From: CALLMM01 sp964429855 | GTDB taxonomy: Bacteria > Armatimonadota > Chthonomonadetes > Chthonomonadales > CAJBBX01 | Direction of reading: 5' to 3' | DNA: 64,000 nucleotides | NCBI GenBank assembly: GCA_964429855.1 | Contig: CAYSDM010000008.1 | Location: forward strand, 37,151 to 101,150 | In this document: piece after piece, positions 9,283-17,056 of the stretch | Numbering within the stretch: the first letter of the stretch is position 1 | How the letters are laid out: each line of letters starts with the position of its first letter | Notes under the pieces: generated by a model | What the model saw: the letters and a program-made list of their open reading frames with translations, nothing else | Databases searched by the model: none | Told to the model about the DNA's origin: nothing | Program-made: the position numbers and the translations under genes

Positions 9283-9657
9283 TTATGATTCCGGCAACTC
9301 CCGACGGAAGAGGAATCGGGCGAAGAAGGAGCGGTTTCGCGCAACGATCCAGTAGCCAAGCTCCACCAGCCAGAGGAACGGCGGCACGGTCAGCAGGCGC
9401 GCCCACCTACCCCAGCCGATCCTCTCCAGAATAAACAGGCAGGCGCGTCCGGCGCGCAGGATCGTGCCGTCCGCCCGCACCACATGAATCGCTTTTTCGC
9501 AGGCAGCCGCAAGCGTCGGGGTCATCGGCGGAGAGGGCGCGCTCTGATAGGCGACGATCTCAAACTGTCGCTGCATATCGCGCCGGCGTACCCAGGCGGC
9601 GCTGCGGCGGCACATATCGCAGTCGCCGTCAAAGAGCAGCCAGTGCTTTTCCGACAT
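9283..9657 (-). CDS. DCC-family (DUF393) thiol-disulfide oxidoreductase-like protein
   Basis: A small protein of 124 residues. It starts with LLFDGDCDMCRRSAAWV, the DxxC-type motif that names the DCC family, and keeps the usual later segments (IHVVRADGTILRAGRA; VPPFLWLVELGYWIVARNR). Family members are predicted thioredoxin-fold redox proteins; substrates are not known. The start chosen has GGAGGGGG just before ATG; the frame is open far upstream (to 10851) but antisense to the AAA+ gene, so that extension is not real. It is transcribed divergently from the AAA+ gene. Confidence 0.85.
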   Translation of the reverse strand: MSEKHWLLFDGDCDMCRRSAAWVRRRDMQRQFEIVAYQSAPSPPMTPTLAAACEKAIHVVRADGTILRAGRACLFILERIGWGRWARLLTVPPFLWLVELGYWIVARNRSFFARFLFRRELPES

Positions 9658-9726
9658 CTCCCCCTCCACGCCCCTCTTTCGTGATTCCCGCATCCGCTTC
9701 CTGCCTACCGCCTTTTCCGGCGGGCA

Positions 9727-9735
9727 TGATATAAT
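9727..9735 (+). promoter_or_regulatory. Extended -10 promoter element for AAA+ gene
   Basis: TGATATAAT: a perfect TATAAT with the TGn extension, 64 bases before the AAA+ start. No good -35 box is visible, which is acceptable for extended -10 promoters. Confidence 0.55.
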
Positions 9736-9798
9736 GGAAAGCGGTGCAACCGCCGACGCAGGCGCAACGTAGTCCTGGCAGGAGAGTGTATCACGCGC

Positions 9799-11082
9799 AT
9801 GGAGAAAGAGAAGGTGCAGGAGAGTATCGAGCGGGGACTGGCGCGCGCCCGTCAGGACGACTGGATCGGGGCGGCGGAGGCGTTTCGCCGGGCCGTTAAT
9901 CTTGACACGCAGAGCGTCGAGGCGCGTTTTCGGCTGGGCTGGGCGCTGTGGAAACGCGCCGAAGACCAGAAGCCCAATCTGGCGGATCTGGGGCTGGGCT
10001 ATCTGGCGCTGGTGACCGGCTTCGACAGCTTCGCCCGCGAACGCTCCCGGAAGTTCGTTGCCTATAAGCGTCTGCTGCAAGAATCGTGTCACTGGCTGCG
10101 CGAAGCCATCGCCCGCGACCCACAGCACGCGCGCGCCCATTTCTTTCTGGCGCAGGCGATGCGCGAACTGGGGTATAAGGCGGAGGCGACGCAGATTGCG
10201 AAAAAAGCCGCCGAACTGGAGCCGGAGAACGTCCGCTACGCCACGCTGGTTCAGACCTACACCGAATCGCGCCCCCTCTCCTATGAACAGACCGGAAGAG
10301 CGGAGAACGGCGCGCGCCAGACCTGGGATGATCTGGTGCTCGACGCCCGCACCAAGCGCGAACTGCGCCAGATGCAGTTGATGCTGGAGAAGCCGGACAT
10401 GGCGCGGGAACTGGGGGTCGAACCGCCGACCGGCATTCTGCTTAAAGGCGCGCCCGGAACCGGCAAAACCACCATCGCGCGGGTGCTTGCCAGCGAGGCG
10501 AAGTGCCGATTCTTCTCCATCAGTCCCGCCGACATCAATCAGATGTATGTGGGCGAGTCGGAGAAGCGGGTGCGGGAACTGTTTATTCGCGCGCGAGAGA
10601 GCGCTCCCGCCATCATCTTTATTGACGAGATTGACGCCCTGCTCCCGGTACGTCAGGGCGGGGTCGCCATCCATTCGGATAAGGTGGTCAACCAGTTTCT
10701 GCAGGAGATGGACGGTATGACGCCCAATCAGCGCGTGCTGATCGTCGGGGCGACCAACCGCCCCGATATGCTCGATCCCGCCGTGCGGCGCGGGGGGCGT
10801 CTCTCCCGTGAGATCACCATTCCAATGCCCGACCGCGACTCCCGCCGACAACTGCTTGCGCTCTTTACGCGCGGCGTGAAGCTGGCTCCCGATGTAGACC
10901 TGGATTCGATGGCGGACGAGACCCCGGACTACTCGGGCGCGGATCTGAAGGCGGTCGTCAATGAAGCCGGTCTGCAGGCGTTGATTCGCCTCGCCGACTC
11001 CGCCGATCCGCAGACTCCCCGCATGTTGACGGCGGCAGACTTCGCCGAAGCCCTCGCTAATATCGAGCCGGGCGAGCAGTAG
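9799..11082 (+). CDS. TPR-containing AAA+ ATPase (Cdc48/FtsH-like module)
   Basis: A 427-residue protein joining N-terminal tetratricopeptide-like repeats (about residues 1-165; e.g. WIGAAEAFRRAVNLDTQSVEARFRLGWAL in pieces, and AHFFLAQAMRELGYKAEA) to one AAA+ domain. The ATPase has Walker A GAPGTGKTT, Walker B IIFIDEIDALL and the second region of homology ATNRPDMLDPAVRRGGRL, closest to the Cdc48/FtsH/proteasomal-ATPase clade. There is no protease domain and no membrane segment, so it probably acts as a cytoplasmic unfoldase or remodeller whose TPR part picks the client. It is monocistronic behind an extended -10 promoter. No partner protein in the neighbourhood suggests a client. Confidence 0.85.
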   Translation: MEKEKVQESIERGLARARQDDWIGAAEAFRRAVNLDTQSVEARFRLGWALWKRAEDQKPNLADLGLGYLALVTGFDSFARERSRKFVAYKRLLQESCHWLREAIARDPQHARAHFFLAQAMRELGYKAEATQIAKKAAELEPENVRYATLVQTYTESRPLSYEQTGRAENGARQTWDDLVLDARTKRELRQMQLMLEKPDMARELGVEPPTGILLKGAPGTGKTTIARVLASEAKCRFFSISPADINQMYVGESEKRVRELFIRARESAPAIIFIDEIDALLPVRQGGVAIHSDKVVNQFLQEMDGMTPNQRVLIVGATNRPDMLDPAVRRGGRLSREITIPMPDRDSRRQLLALFTRGVKLAPDVDLDSMADETPDYSGADLKAVVNEAGLQALIRLADSADPQTPRMLTAADFAEALANIEPGEQ

Positions 11083-11094
11083 ATCGGTCTGAAG

Positions 11095-11123
11095 TTGACA
11101 TATAATCCCCCTCCCGATATACT
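11095..11123 (+). promoter_or_regulatory. Promoter of the UAA-anticodon tRNA (and probably trpE)
   Basis: A perfect TTGACA, 17-base spacer and TATACT, placing the transcript start about 4 bases before the tRNA. No terminator is visible between the tRNA and trpE, so trpE may be read from here too. Confidence 0.75.
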
Positions 11124-11133
11124 AGTTCCTGTC

Positions 11134-11206
11134 GCCCCGGTAGTCCAACGGCAGAGACACGCGACTTAAAATCGCGACAGTGTGGGTTCGAATCCCTCCC
11201 GGGGCA
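11134..11206 (+). tRNA. tRNA with UAA anticodon (tRNA-Leu by codon, short variable loop)
   Basis: A 73-nt cloverleaf: perfect 7-bp acceptor stem GCCCCGG/CCGGGGC, D loop with GG, 5-bp anticodon stem CGCGA/TCGCG, loop CTTAAAA with anticodon TAA at 11167-11169, variable loop of 5 bases, T loop TTCGAAT and discriminator A. The T stem has one U-U mismatch (GTGGG with CCCTC). UAA reads leucine UUA, and A73 suits leucine, but bacterial leucine tRNAs are class II with a long variable arm, which this lacks. The CCA end is not encoded. It has its own strong promoter. Confidence 0.8.
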
Positions 11207-11308
11207 TCGCGTATATTCCGCTCTGCGCCCCCGACAGCCGACCGAAACATCCGGCGTTTGGAAAACGCGAGCCGCCCGATACCCGCAGAACCGGAAAGGC
11301 AGCTATTC

Positions 11309-12779
11309 ATGCTCGTTCCCTCGCGAGAAGAGTTCGTTCAACTTGCCGGCCAGGGCAATCTGATTCCCGTCTACCGCGATATTCTCGCGGATCGCCTGAC
11401 TCCGGTCTCCGCCTTTGAGAAGATCAGCGGCGGCAGCGGCTCCTTTCTGCTGGAGAGCGTCGAGGGAGGTGAACGGCTGGGACGTTACTCCTTTCTGGGT
11501 CTCAACCCGTTCCTGACCCTCAGCGCCAAAGGCAGCACGGTGACCCTGACGGAGGGACGCCGCACCCGCACGGTGGTGCTGGCTCCGGGCGATGACGCCC
11601 TGACAGTAGTCGCTGAACTGATGTCNNNNNNNNNNGCTGCCCGGTCTGCCCCGATTCTGCGGCGGCGCGGTCGGCTATCTGGGCTATGACATGGCGCGGT
11701 TTTTCGAGAAGCTGCCGGAGAACACCCTTGACGATCTCCAGATAGACGACGCCTTCTTTCTCTTTACCGACACGCTGCTGATCTTCGATCACGTGAAGCA
11801 CGCGCTCAAAGTGCTCTGCCTGGCGCGGGTGGAGAACAATCCCGGACGCGCCTACGATGAGGCGGTCGCCCGGATCGAGCGGCTGATCGCGCGCCTTCGC
11901 ACGCCGGTCTACTCCCGTCCCTCCGTCTCGTATCCCGGTGCGCCCTCTGTCTCTGCCAATATGACGAAAGAGCAGTACGAAGCATCGGTCGAACGCTGCA
12001 AGGAGTACATTGCGGCGGGCGACGCCTTTCAGGTAGTTCCCTCCATGCGGTTCACGGTTCCCCTGCGGGCGCGCCCGTTTGAGGTCTATCGCGCCCTGCG
12101 CTCCGTCAATCCCTCCCCCTATATGTACTTCCTCGATCTCGGAAAACGACAGATCGTCGGCTCTTCGCCGGAGATTCTGGTGACGGTGGAGGAGGGCGAG
12201 GTCACCGTGCGCCCTATTGCCGGAACGCGCCCCCGCGGCGCAACGACCGCCGAAGATATGCGCTTCGCCGCCGATCTGCTGGCGGACGAGAAGGAGCGCG
12301 CAGAACATATCATGCTGGTGGACCTGGGGCGCAACGACATCGGGCGTGTCAGCCGCTACGGGACCGTGACAGTGGATGAACTGATGGTCATCGAACGCTA
12401 CTCCCATGTGATGCACATCGTATCCAATGTGACCGGCGAACTGGATGCGCGGTGCAGCGTCTACGATGTGATGCGCGCCTGTTTCCCCGCCGGGACGCTG
12501 ACCGGCGCGCCGAAAGTCCGCGCCATGGAGATCATCGAGGAGCTTGAGCCGACCCGGCGAGGACTCTACGGCGGAGCCGTCGGCTACTTCAGCTTCAACG
12601 GCGACATGGATTTCGCCATCGCCATCCGCACGCTGCTCGCTGACAACGGCAAAGCCTTCCTGCAGGTCGGGGCAGGCGTGGTCGCCGACTCGGTGCCGGA
12701 AAAAGAGTACTTCGAGTGTTTGAATAAGTCCCGCGCTCTGCTTGCCGCCATCGAACTGGCGGAAGCCGGACTGGAGTAG
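11309..12779 (+). CDS. trpE: Anthranilate synthase component I (split by assembly gap)
   Basis: Makes anthranilate from chorismate, with ammonia from a TrpG subunit, as the first step of tryptophan synthesis. The N-terminal part carries the tryptophan feedback motif SFLLESVEGGERLGRYSFLG, which favours TrpE over PabB. The C-terminal chorismate-binding core is complete (PIAGTRPRG, LVDLGRNDIGRV, HVMHIVSNV, GAPKVRAMEIIEE, QVGAGVVADSVPEKEYFE). Ten Ns at 11626-11635 interrupt the gene and the frame differs by one before and after; comparison with the usual CGGAVGYLGYD region suggests roughly ten residues are missing, so this is an assembly gap, not a broken gene. No other trp gene is nearby. Confidence 0.93.
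11626..11635. other. Assembly gap (10 N)
   Basis: A run of ten Ns inside trpE. The frame changes across it, so the true length is not ten bases. Sequences joined here may be scaffolded contigs. Confidence 0.99.
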
Positions 12780-12785
12780 GGAGCC

Positions 12786-13169
12786 ATGTTTCAGATTATT
12801 CCGCAGTTGACGGTTCAGGATCTCTCCCGCTCGGTGGAGTTCTACACGCAGCGTCTCGGTTTCACCGCCGCCCTGTCCGATCCGCCGGAGGCGCCGGTCT
12901 TCGTGATGCTGGAACGAGAGGAGTCGCGCCTGTTTCTGGTCTCCGAGGACTCGCGGGAGGAGACCTATCAACGGGACGACCTGGCAGGCAATAAACGCGG
13001 CGTGGGGGTCCGGCTCTATCTGGAGGTGGACGACGCGCAGGCGCTCTATCACGCGCTGAAGGAGGCGGGCGTCTCCCTTCTGCGCGAACTGGCTTACAAT
13101 GAGAGGGAGGACTATACCGAGTTCTCCTGCTCCGACCCGGACGGTTACGAGATCGGCATCTATTCCTGA
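12786..13169 (+). CDS. VOC (glyoxalase/bleomycin resistance) family protein
   Basis: A 127-residue single-chain vicinal-oxygen-chelate protein. It opens with IIPQLTVQDLSRSVEFYTQRLGF and ends with DYTEFSCSDPDGYEIGIYS, the two beta-alpha-beta-beta-beta halves of the fold; Glu near the end is the usual metal ligand. Members include glyoxalases, dioxygenases and antibiotic-binding proteins, and the substrate cannot be told here. The start lies 6 bases after the trpE stop and GGGAG overlaps that stop, so it is translated with trpE. Confidence 0.88.
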   Translation: MFQIIPQLTVQDLSRSVEFYTQRLGFTAALSDPPEAPVFVMLEREESRLFLVSEDSREETYQRDDLAGNKRGVGVRLYLEVDDAQALYHALKEAGVSLLRELAYNEREDYTEFSCSDPDGYEIGIYS

Positions 13170-13216
13170 TCCCTGTTTTATCTGTAAGAAGAGGCGCGCA
13201 CGGATGCGAGCGAAAC

Positions 13217-13684
13217 ATGCTAAAAGATAAACTGGTCGGGTGCTGGCGACTCCTCTCCTTCACACTGGAGCGAGGAGAGGGCGCGGCGCTGTACCCTTTC
13301 GGCGCGGATGCGGTCGGTCTGCTGATCTACGATTCCTCCACCCGGATGTCGGTTCAGATCATGCGGCGGGAGCGTCCCATGCTCTGTGCCCTGCTGACGG
13401 ACAAAGCCGCCGCGCTTCAGCATAAGGGAAGTTCGGATGAGGCGCTGGCAGCCTTTGACGGCTATCTGGCGTATGCCGGTTCCTATGAAACGGACGAGAA
13501 TGCCGGAGCGGTTCTGCATCGGGTGGAGTGCAGCCTGCTGCCCAACTGGATCGGGCTGACGATGATGCGTTATGCCGTCTGTGAGGGGGATCGCCTGATC
13601 CTCTCCACCCCGGCGCTGCCGGTGGGCGGCGACCAGTATGTTGCCCGACTGGTCTGGGAGCGGATTCGAGGGAAAGAGGGATGA
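13217..13684 (+). CDS. Lipocalin-like domain protein (Lipocalin_5 type)
   Basis: A 155-residue protein resembling the PF13924 lipocalin-like family: LVGCWRLLSFTLERGEG at the N-terminus, then GLLIYDSSTRMSVQIMRRERP, and the later YAGSYETDENAGAVLHRVE and GDRLILSTP strands. The all-beta barrel is predicted to bind a small molecule. There is no signal peptide, so it is cytoplasmic. Its last four bases (ATGA) overlap the next methyltransferase start, which implies translational coupling and a shared task, perhaps modification of a small compound. Confidence 0.78.
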   Translation: MLKDKLVGCWRLLSFTLERGEGAALYPFGADAVGLLIYDSSTRMSVQIMRRERPMLCALLTDKAAALQHKGSSDEALAAFDGYLAYAGSYETDENAGAVLHRVECSLLPNWIGLTMMRYAVCEGDRLILSTPALPVGGDQYVARLVWERIRGKEG

Positions 13685-14487
13685 GCGAAAGTCGGTATGT
13701 GCTGGCGACAGGCGAACAGGGAGCGTACCGCCTGCAGATCGTCAACAGCGTGCATGGTCCGGACACGGAGGCGTTCCTGCTCCGGGCCGGTCTGGGACGC
13801 GCCATGCGAGTCGCGGACATCGGCTGCGGGGTGGGAACCATCACCTGCTGGCTCTCGCGGCAGGTGGGACCGAGCGGCGATGTTTACGGGGTGGACATCA
13901 GCCCGGATCAGATCACGCAGGCGCAGCAGGTCGCCTATCGCCAGCGATTGAGCAACATTCACCTGTCGGTCGGCAGCGCCAACGACACCGGTCTGCAAAA
14001 AGAGTCGTTCGATCTGGTCTTCTGCCGGTTTGTACTGATGCATGTGGCGGACCCTGTCGGGGCGCTGCGCGAGATGGCGTCGCTGGTGCGGCATGGAGGG
14101 GTGCTTGCCTGCGAAGATGGCGACTTCTTCGCGCCCTTCAGCGAGCCGGTCAGTCCCGCTTTTGAGCGCGTCTTCGAACTCTATCGGGCTTTAGGCAAAC
14201 ATCGCGGGCTAGATTTTCGCATGGGACCGCGGCTCTATCGAATGTTTCTGGAGGCGGGTTTTGAGGATCCGGAGGTCCGCCTCGTACAGCCGGTTCTGAC
14301 ACGCGGGGACGCAAAGCGGCTGCCGGAGTGGACTCTGGCGGAGTGCGCCCCCGCTCTGGTGGAAGCCGGTCTCTCCACACAGGAAGAGATCGCGCGCCTG
14401 ATCGCGGAGATGAAGGCGATGGCAAAGGATGAGACAACCCTCTTCGGCATGGCGCGTATGACCCAGGTATGGGCACGAAAAGGATAG
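13681..14487 (+). CDS. Class I SAM-dependent methyltransferase
   Basis: A 268-residue methyltransferase. Motif I is VADIGCGVGTITCWLS (the SAM-binding glycine loop), followed by VYGVDISPDQITQAQQVA and the DLVFCRFVLMHVADPVGALREM stretch typical of the Methyltransf_11/25 group. Its substrate is not evident. It overlaps the lipocalin-like gene by ATGA and is followed 8 bases later by the coiled-coil gene, so the four genes from VOC to coiled coil look like one transcript after trpE. Confidence 0.88.
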   Translation: MSESRYVLATGEQGAYRLQIVNSVHGPDTEAFLLRAGLGRAMRVADIGCGVGTITCWLSRQVGPSGDVYGVDISPDQITQAQQVAYRQRLSNIHLSVGSANDTGLQKESFDLVFCRFVLMHVADPVGALREMASLVRHGGVLACEDGDFFAPFSEPVSPAFERVFELYRALGKHRGLDFRMGPRLYRMFLEAGFEDPEVRLVQPVLTRGDAKRLPEWTLAECAPALVEAGLSTQEEIARLIAEMKAMAKDETTLFGMARMTQVWARKG

Positions 14488-14494
14488 CGGACGG

Positions 14495-15274
14495 TTGCGG
14501 CTGACGATGGAGCAGATGGATCCGCAAATCGGGCAGAAGATCGCGGACGGACGCGCCGCGCACTCCCGGCGATATGAGCGCGAACTGAAGCGGACTCTGA
14601 ACGCTCTGGGTATTCCGGACTATCCTCCCGCGCCGCCGAAACGCGGCTGGTGGGGCCTGCTCGGAAAGCCGTCGAAGGAAGAGGAGCAGCGCGAACAGGA
14701 GCGGCAGGCGATCATGTTGCGGGAAGAGATTCGGCTGCTGCTGCCAGCGCTGAAACTGTCAAAAGCGGAGCAGACCTATGTTGAGATTCTGCTTCAGATG
14801 ATGGATGAACGTACCGGACTGGATGAGATCGTCGGGCTGGAGATGCTTCAGGCGTTGAACCGCATGATCGGCGACTATCGGCAGATCGTGGCGCAGACGG
14901 AGGCGGTTCTGGCTGCTATGCGGGAGAATCCCGTTCGGACTCTGGAAGAGGAGCGCGCGCGGCTGGCGGCGCGGCTGGAACAGTCCGCCGACCCGATTGC
15001 CCGCGAGACCCTTCAGCGCAGCCTGGAGATCAGCGAATCGCGCCTTGAGAGCGTCCGCTCGCTCGCAACCGCGCTGGAAAGGCTGGACGCGCAGGAGGAG
15101 ATGTGCCGACAGACGCTGGCTTCGGTGCGCTCCTCGCTTTCGCGGATGAAGACCTCGCAAGCCGCGATGGCAACCGGCGATCAGGAGGAGATACAGCGCG
15201 TCGCGGAGAATCTCAATGCCCGGGCTGGCGCTTTAGAGCAGGCGATTCAGGAAGTGATGAACCTGCGTCTGTGA
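14495..15274 (+). CDS. Coiled-coil protein of unknown function
   Basis: A 259-residue, Glu-, Arg- and Leu-rich protein that I do not recognise. After an N-terminal segment with PPAPPKRGWWGLLGKPS (about residues 43-60) the rest is almost entirely predicted helix and coiled coil. There is no signal peptide or membrane span. Two starts are possible: TTG at 14495, which has AAAAGGA about 9 bases before it, and ATG at 14507 without a ribosome site; I prefer TTG. It closes the run of genes that begins with trpE. A scaffold or structural role is a guess from composition only. Confidence 0.7.
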   Translation: MRLTMEQMDPQIGQKIADGRAAHSRRYERELKRTLNALGIPDYPPAPPKRGWWGLLGKPSKEEEQREQERQAIMLREEIRLLLPALKLSKAEQTYVEILLQMMDERTGLDEIVGLEMLQALNRMIGDYRQIVAQTEAVLAAMRENPVRTLEEERARLAARLEQSADPIARETLQRSLEISESRLESVRSLATALERLDAQEEMCRQTLASVRSSLSRMKTSQAAMATGDQEEIQRVAENLNARAGALEQAIQEVMNLRL

Positions 15275-15369
15275 TTGTCTGTCCGCGATAACTTGCATTT
15301 CACCAGGAGATTTTTATATCGGCGTTACATCCGCTATCCACCACATACACACAGGAGGTTCAACCGCTT

Positions 15370-16050
15370 ATGACCATGACAGCCCATCCACTCGCCGCGA
15401 TTGATGCTCGCATCTCTGCCCGACACCTGCTGACCCATCCGTTCTATCAGGCGTGGACTCGCGGCGAACTGTCGCGGGAAGCCCTTCAGGACTATGCCCG
15501 CCAGTACTATCATCATGTCGCCGCGTTTCCCACCTATCTCTCCGCCGTCCATGCTCACACGGACGATCAGGCGGCGCGCCGTCTGCTTCTGATGAATCTG
15601 TTGGATGAAGAGGGGGGAACGCCCAACCATCCCGACCTGTGGCTGCAGTTTGCCGGTTCGCTGGGCGTCTCCGCGGAGGAGGTACGGCAGACCGAACTGT
15701 GGGAGGAGACCCGCTGTCTGATAGACACCTTCCGTTCGATCTGCCGCAACGGCTCGACAGTGGAAGGTCTTGCCGCGCTCTATGCCTACGAGAGCCAGAT
15801 CCCGGCAGTCTCCGAGTCGAAGATTGACGGCTTGAAGCGTTTCTATGGTATGGAGGATCCGCAGGGGTATCGTTACTTCACGGTACATATCGAGGCGGAT
15901 AAGGAGCATGCCGCCGCCGAGAGCGAACTGCTGGAATCGCGTCTGAACGAGCGAAATGAGACCTCGGCGCAGGCGGCGGTGGATCGGACGCTGGATGCGC
16001 TGTGGGAGATGCTGACGGGCGTCTGCCGACGGCACGCCATCGGCTGCTGA
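15370..16050 (+). CDS. CADD-family protein, putative self-sacrificing p-aminobenzoate synthase
   Basis: A 226-residue helical protein of the TenA/PqqC-like fold, matching the CADD folate-related family (TIGR04305). Chlamydial CADD makes p-aminobenzoate for folate from one of its own tyrosines using a dimetal centre. All known key residues are present one position lower than in the chlamydial protein: Tyr26 (HPFYQAW), Lys151 (SESKIDG), and metal ligands Glu80, His87, Glu141, His173, Asp177 and His180 (YFTVHIEADKEH). Start ATG has AGGAGG 11 bases before it. It is monocistronic. The alternative of a TenA thiaminase is less likely, because the dimetal ligands and both sacrificial residues match CADD. 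Confidence 0.86.
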   Translation: MTMTAHPLAAIDARISARHLLTHPFYQAWTRGELSREALQDYARQYYHHVAAFPTYLSAVHAHTDDQAARRLLLMNLLDEEGGTPNHPDLWLQFAGSLGVSAEEVRQTELWEETRCLIDTFRSICRNGSTVEGLAALYAYESQIPAVSESKIDGLKRFYGMEDPQGYRYFTVHIEADKEHAAAESELLESRLNERNETSAQAAVDRTLDALWEMLTGVCRRHAIGC

Positions 16051-16126
16051 CGCCGGAGCGCTTTGTTCGGGAGCAGGGGAAATGATGAATAATAGATACC
16101 CCCGGCTCCCGACAGGGAGCGTGCCT

Positions 16127-16768
16127 TTAACGCCGACGGCGTCGCAGGCAGAGGCTTCCCAGGAAAAGACCGCCCAGAGCGATCAGGCTCAGGGAAGACG
16201 GTTCCGGAACCACCGCCGCATTGGAGGCATCGGGCGCAAAGTCCGATATCTGGGCATTGTTTCCGACTCCCACGCGGGGCCAAAGGTTCCAGGTGTACTG
16301 CATGTAGTCCCGCCCGTTTCCGGGCAGAAGCGATCTATCCACTCTGGCGCGAATCGTGCTGCCGGAGATGGCGATGCTTCCGGCAGGCAGGTTCACCGCC
16401 GGCTGACCGTTCAACAGGTTGACCAGTCCCGTCCCATCCGGGCGCATCAGAATGACCGAGTCGAAGCGCACACCCTGACCGACGGAAGGCGTCCCGCCGA
16501 CAAATCTTTCGGTTCCCAGTCCTCGATCCAATCCCCAGACATAGAGCGCGCCGGGCGTAGCGCCGATAGCGCCCGCCATTTCGCCGACGAACTCAAAGTA
16601 GGTCGCGTTTAACCTCACATTCGCCCTTAACACGTCCACATCCGGGTTCTGGGGTCCGGTATAGGTGGGCAGGAAATCTCCCTGCGGGTCCCATACCTGC
16701 GCGGAGGCGTGTCCGGTCACCAGCGACGCCAGAACAAAAGTTGCTGCCAGCAGACGAAGTAATTTCAT
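16127..16768 (-). CDS. PEP-CTERM sorting domain protein
   Basis: An exported protein of 213 residues. The ATG at 16768 follows AGGAAGGA, and MKLLRLLAATFVLASLVTGH begins a signal peptide ending near ASA. The C-terminus has the PEP-CTERM signal: VPEPSSLSLIALGGLFLG, then a hydrophobic helix and the basic tail RRRRR. Exosortase (EpsH/XrtA type) is expected to process it; none is in this window. The mature part has no domain I recognise. The gene is transcribed away from carB. Confidence 0.88.
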   Translation of the reverse strand: MKLLRLLAATFVLASLVTGHASAQVWDPQGDFLPTYTGPQNPDVDVLRANVRLNATYFEFVGEMAGAIGATPGALYVWGLDRGLGTERFVGGTPSVGQGVRFDSVILMRPDGTGLVNLLNGQPAVNLPAGSIAISGSTIRARVDRSLLPGNGRDYMQYTWNLWPRVGVGNNAQISDFAPDASNAAVVPEPSSLSLIALGGLFLGSLCLRRRRR

Positions 16769-16963
16769 GAGTTCCTTCCTTCTCTCGCAAAAAATGTGCA
16801 GGTTGCTGTACTTGTTACAACGAGGACGGGCGCGCTTGCAGGCTCTCTCGTCTCTCACCTCCCTCCCTGCTTTCGCCGGAAAAAGGGTACACTCTAAAAC
16901 AACATCCGGGCAAGCGCGATACGCGCAGGCACGTCCCCCGCTGTCTGTCCGAATTATAACATG

Positions 16964-16969
16964 TATAAT
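16964..16969 (+). promoter_or_regulatory. Candidate -10 box upstream of carB half
   Basis: A perfect TATAAT about 88 bases before the CarB start. The -35 region is poor. The region 16769-17056 between the divergent genes is otherwise AT-rich without a clear operator. Confidence 0.35.
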
Positions 16970-17056
16970 TTAGTTTGACAACCGCCGTTTATGTATTCTG
17001 TTGAAATTTTCAAGGATTTTTAGTTTCACTGGATTCCGTCTAAGGAAAGAGACCGT

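Noticed and set aside
11095..11106. TTGACATATAAT read as a compact promoter
   Set aside because: The two boxes have no spacer; the TTGACA instead pairs with TATACT 17 bases on.
11309..12779. trpE as a frameshifted pseudogene or as pabB
   Set aside because: The frame change coincides with the Ns, and the LLES feedback motif supports TrpE.
15370..16050. TenA thiaminase or PqqC assignment
   Set aside because: The spacing of metal ligands and the Tyr/Lys pair fit CADD; the pqq and thi gene neighbours are absent.
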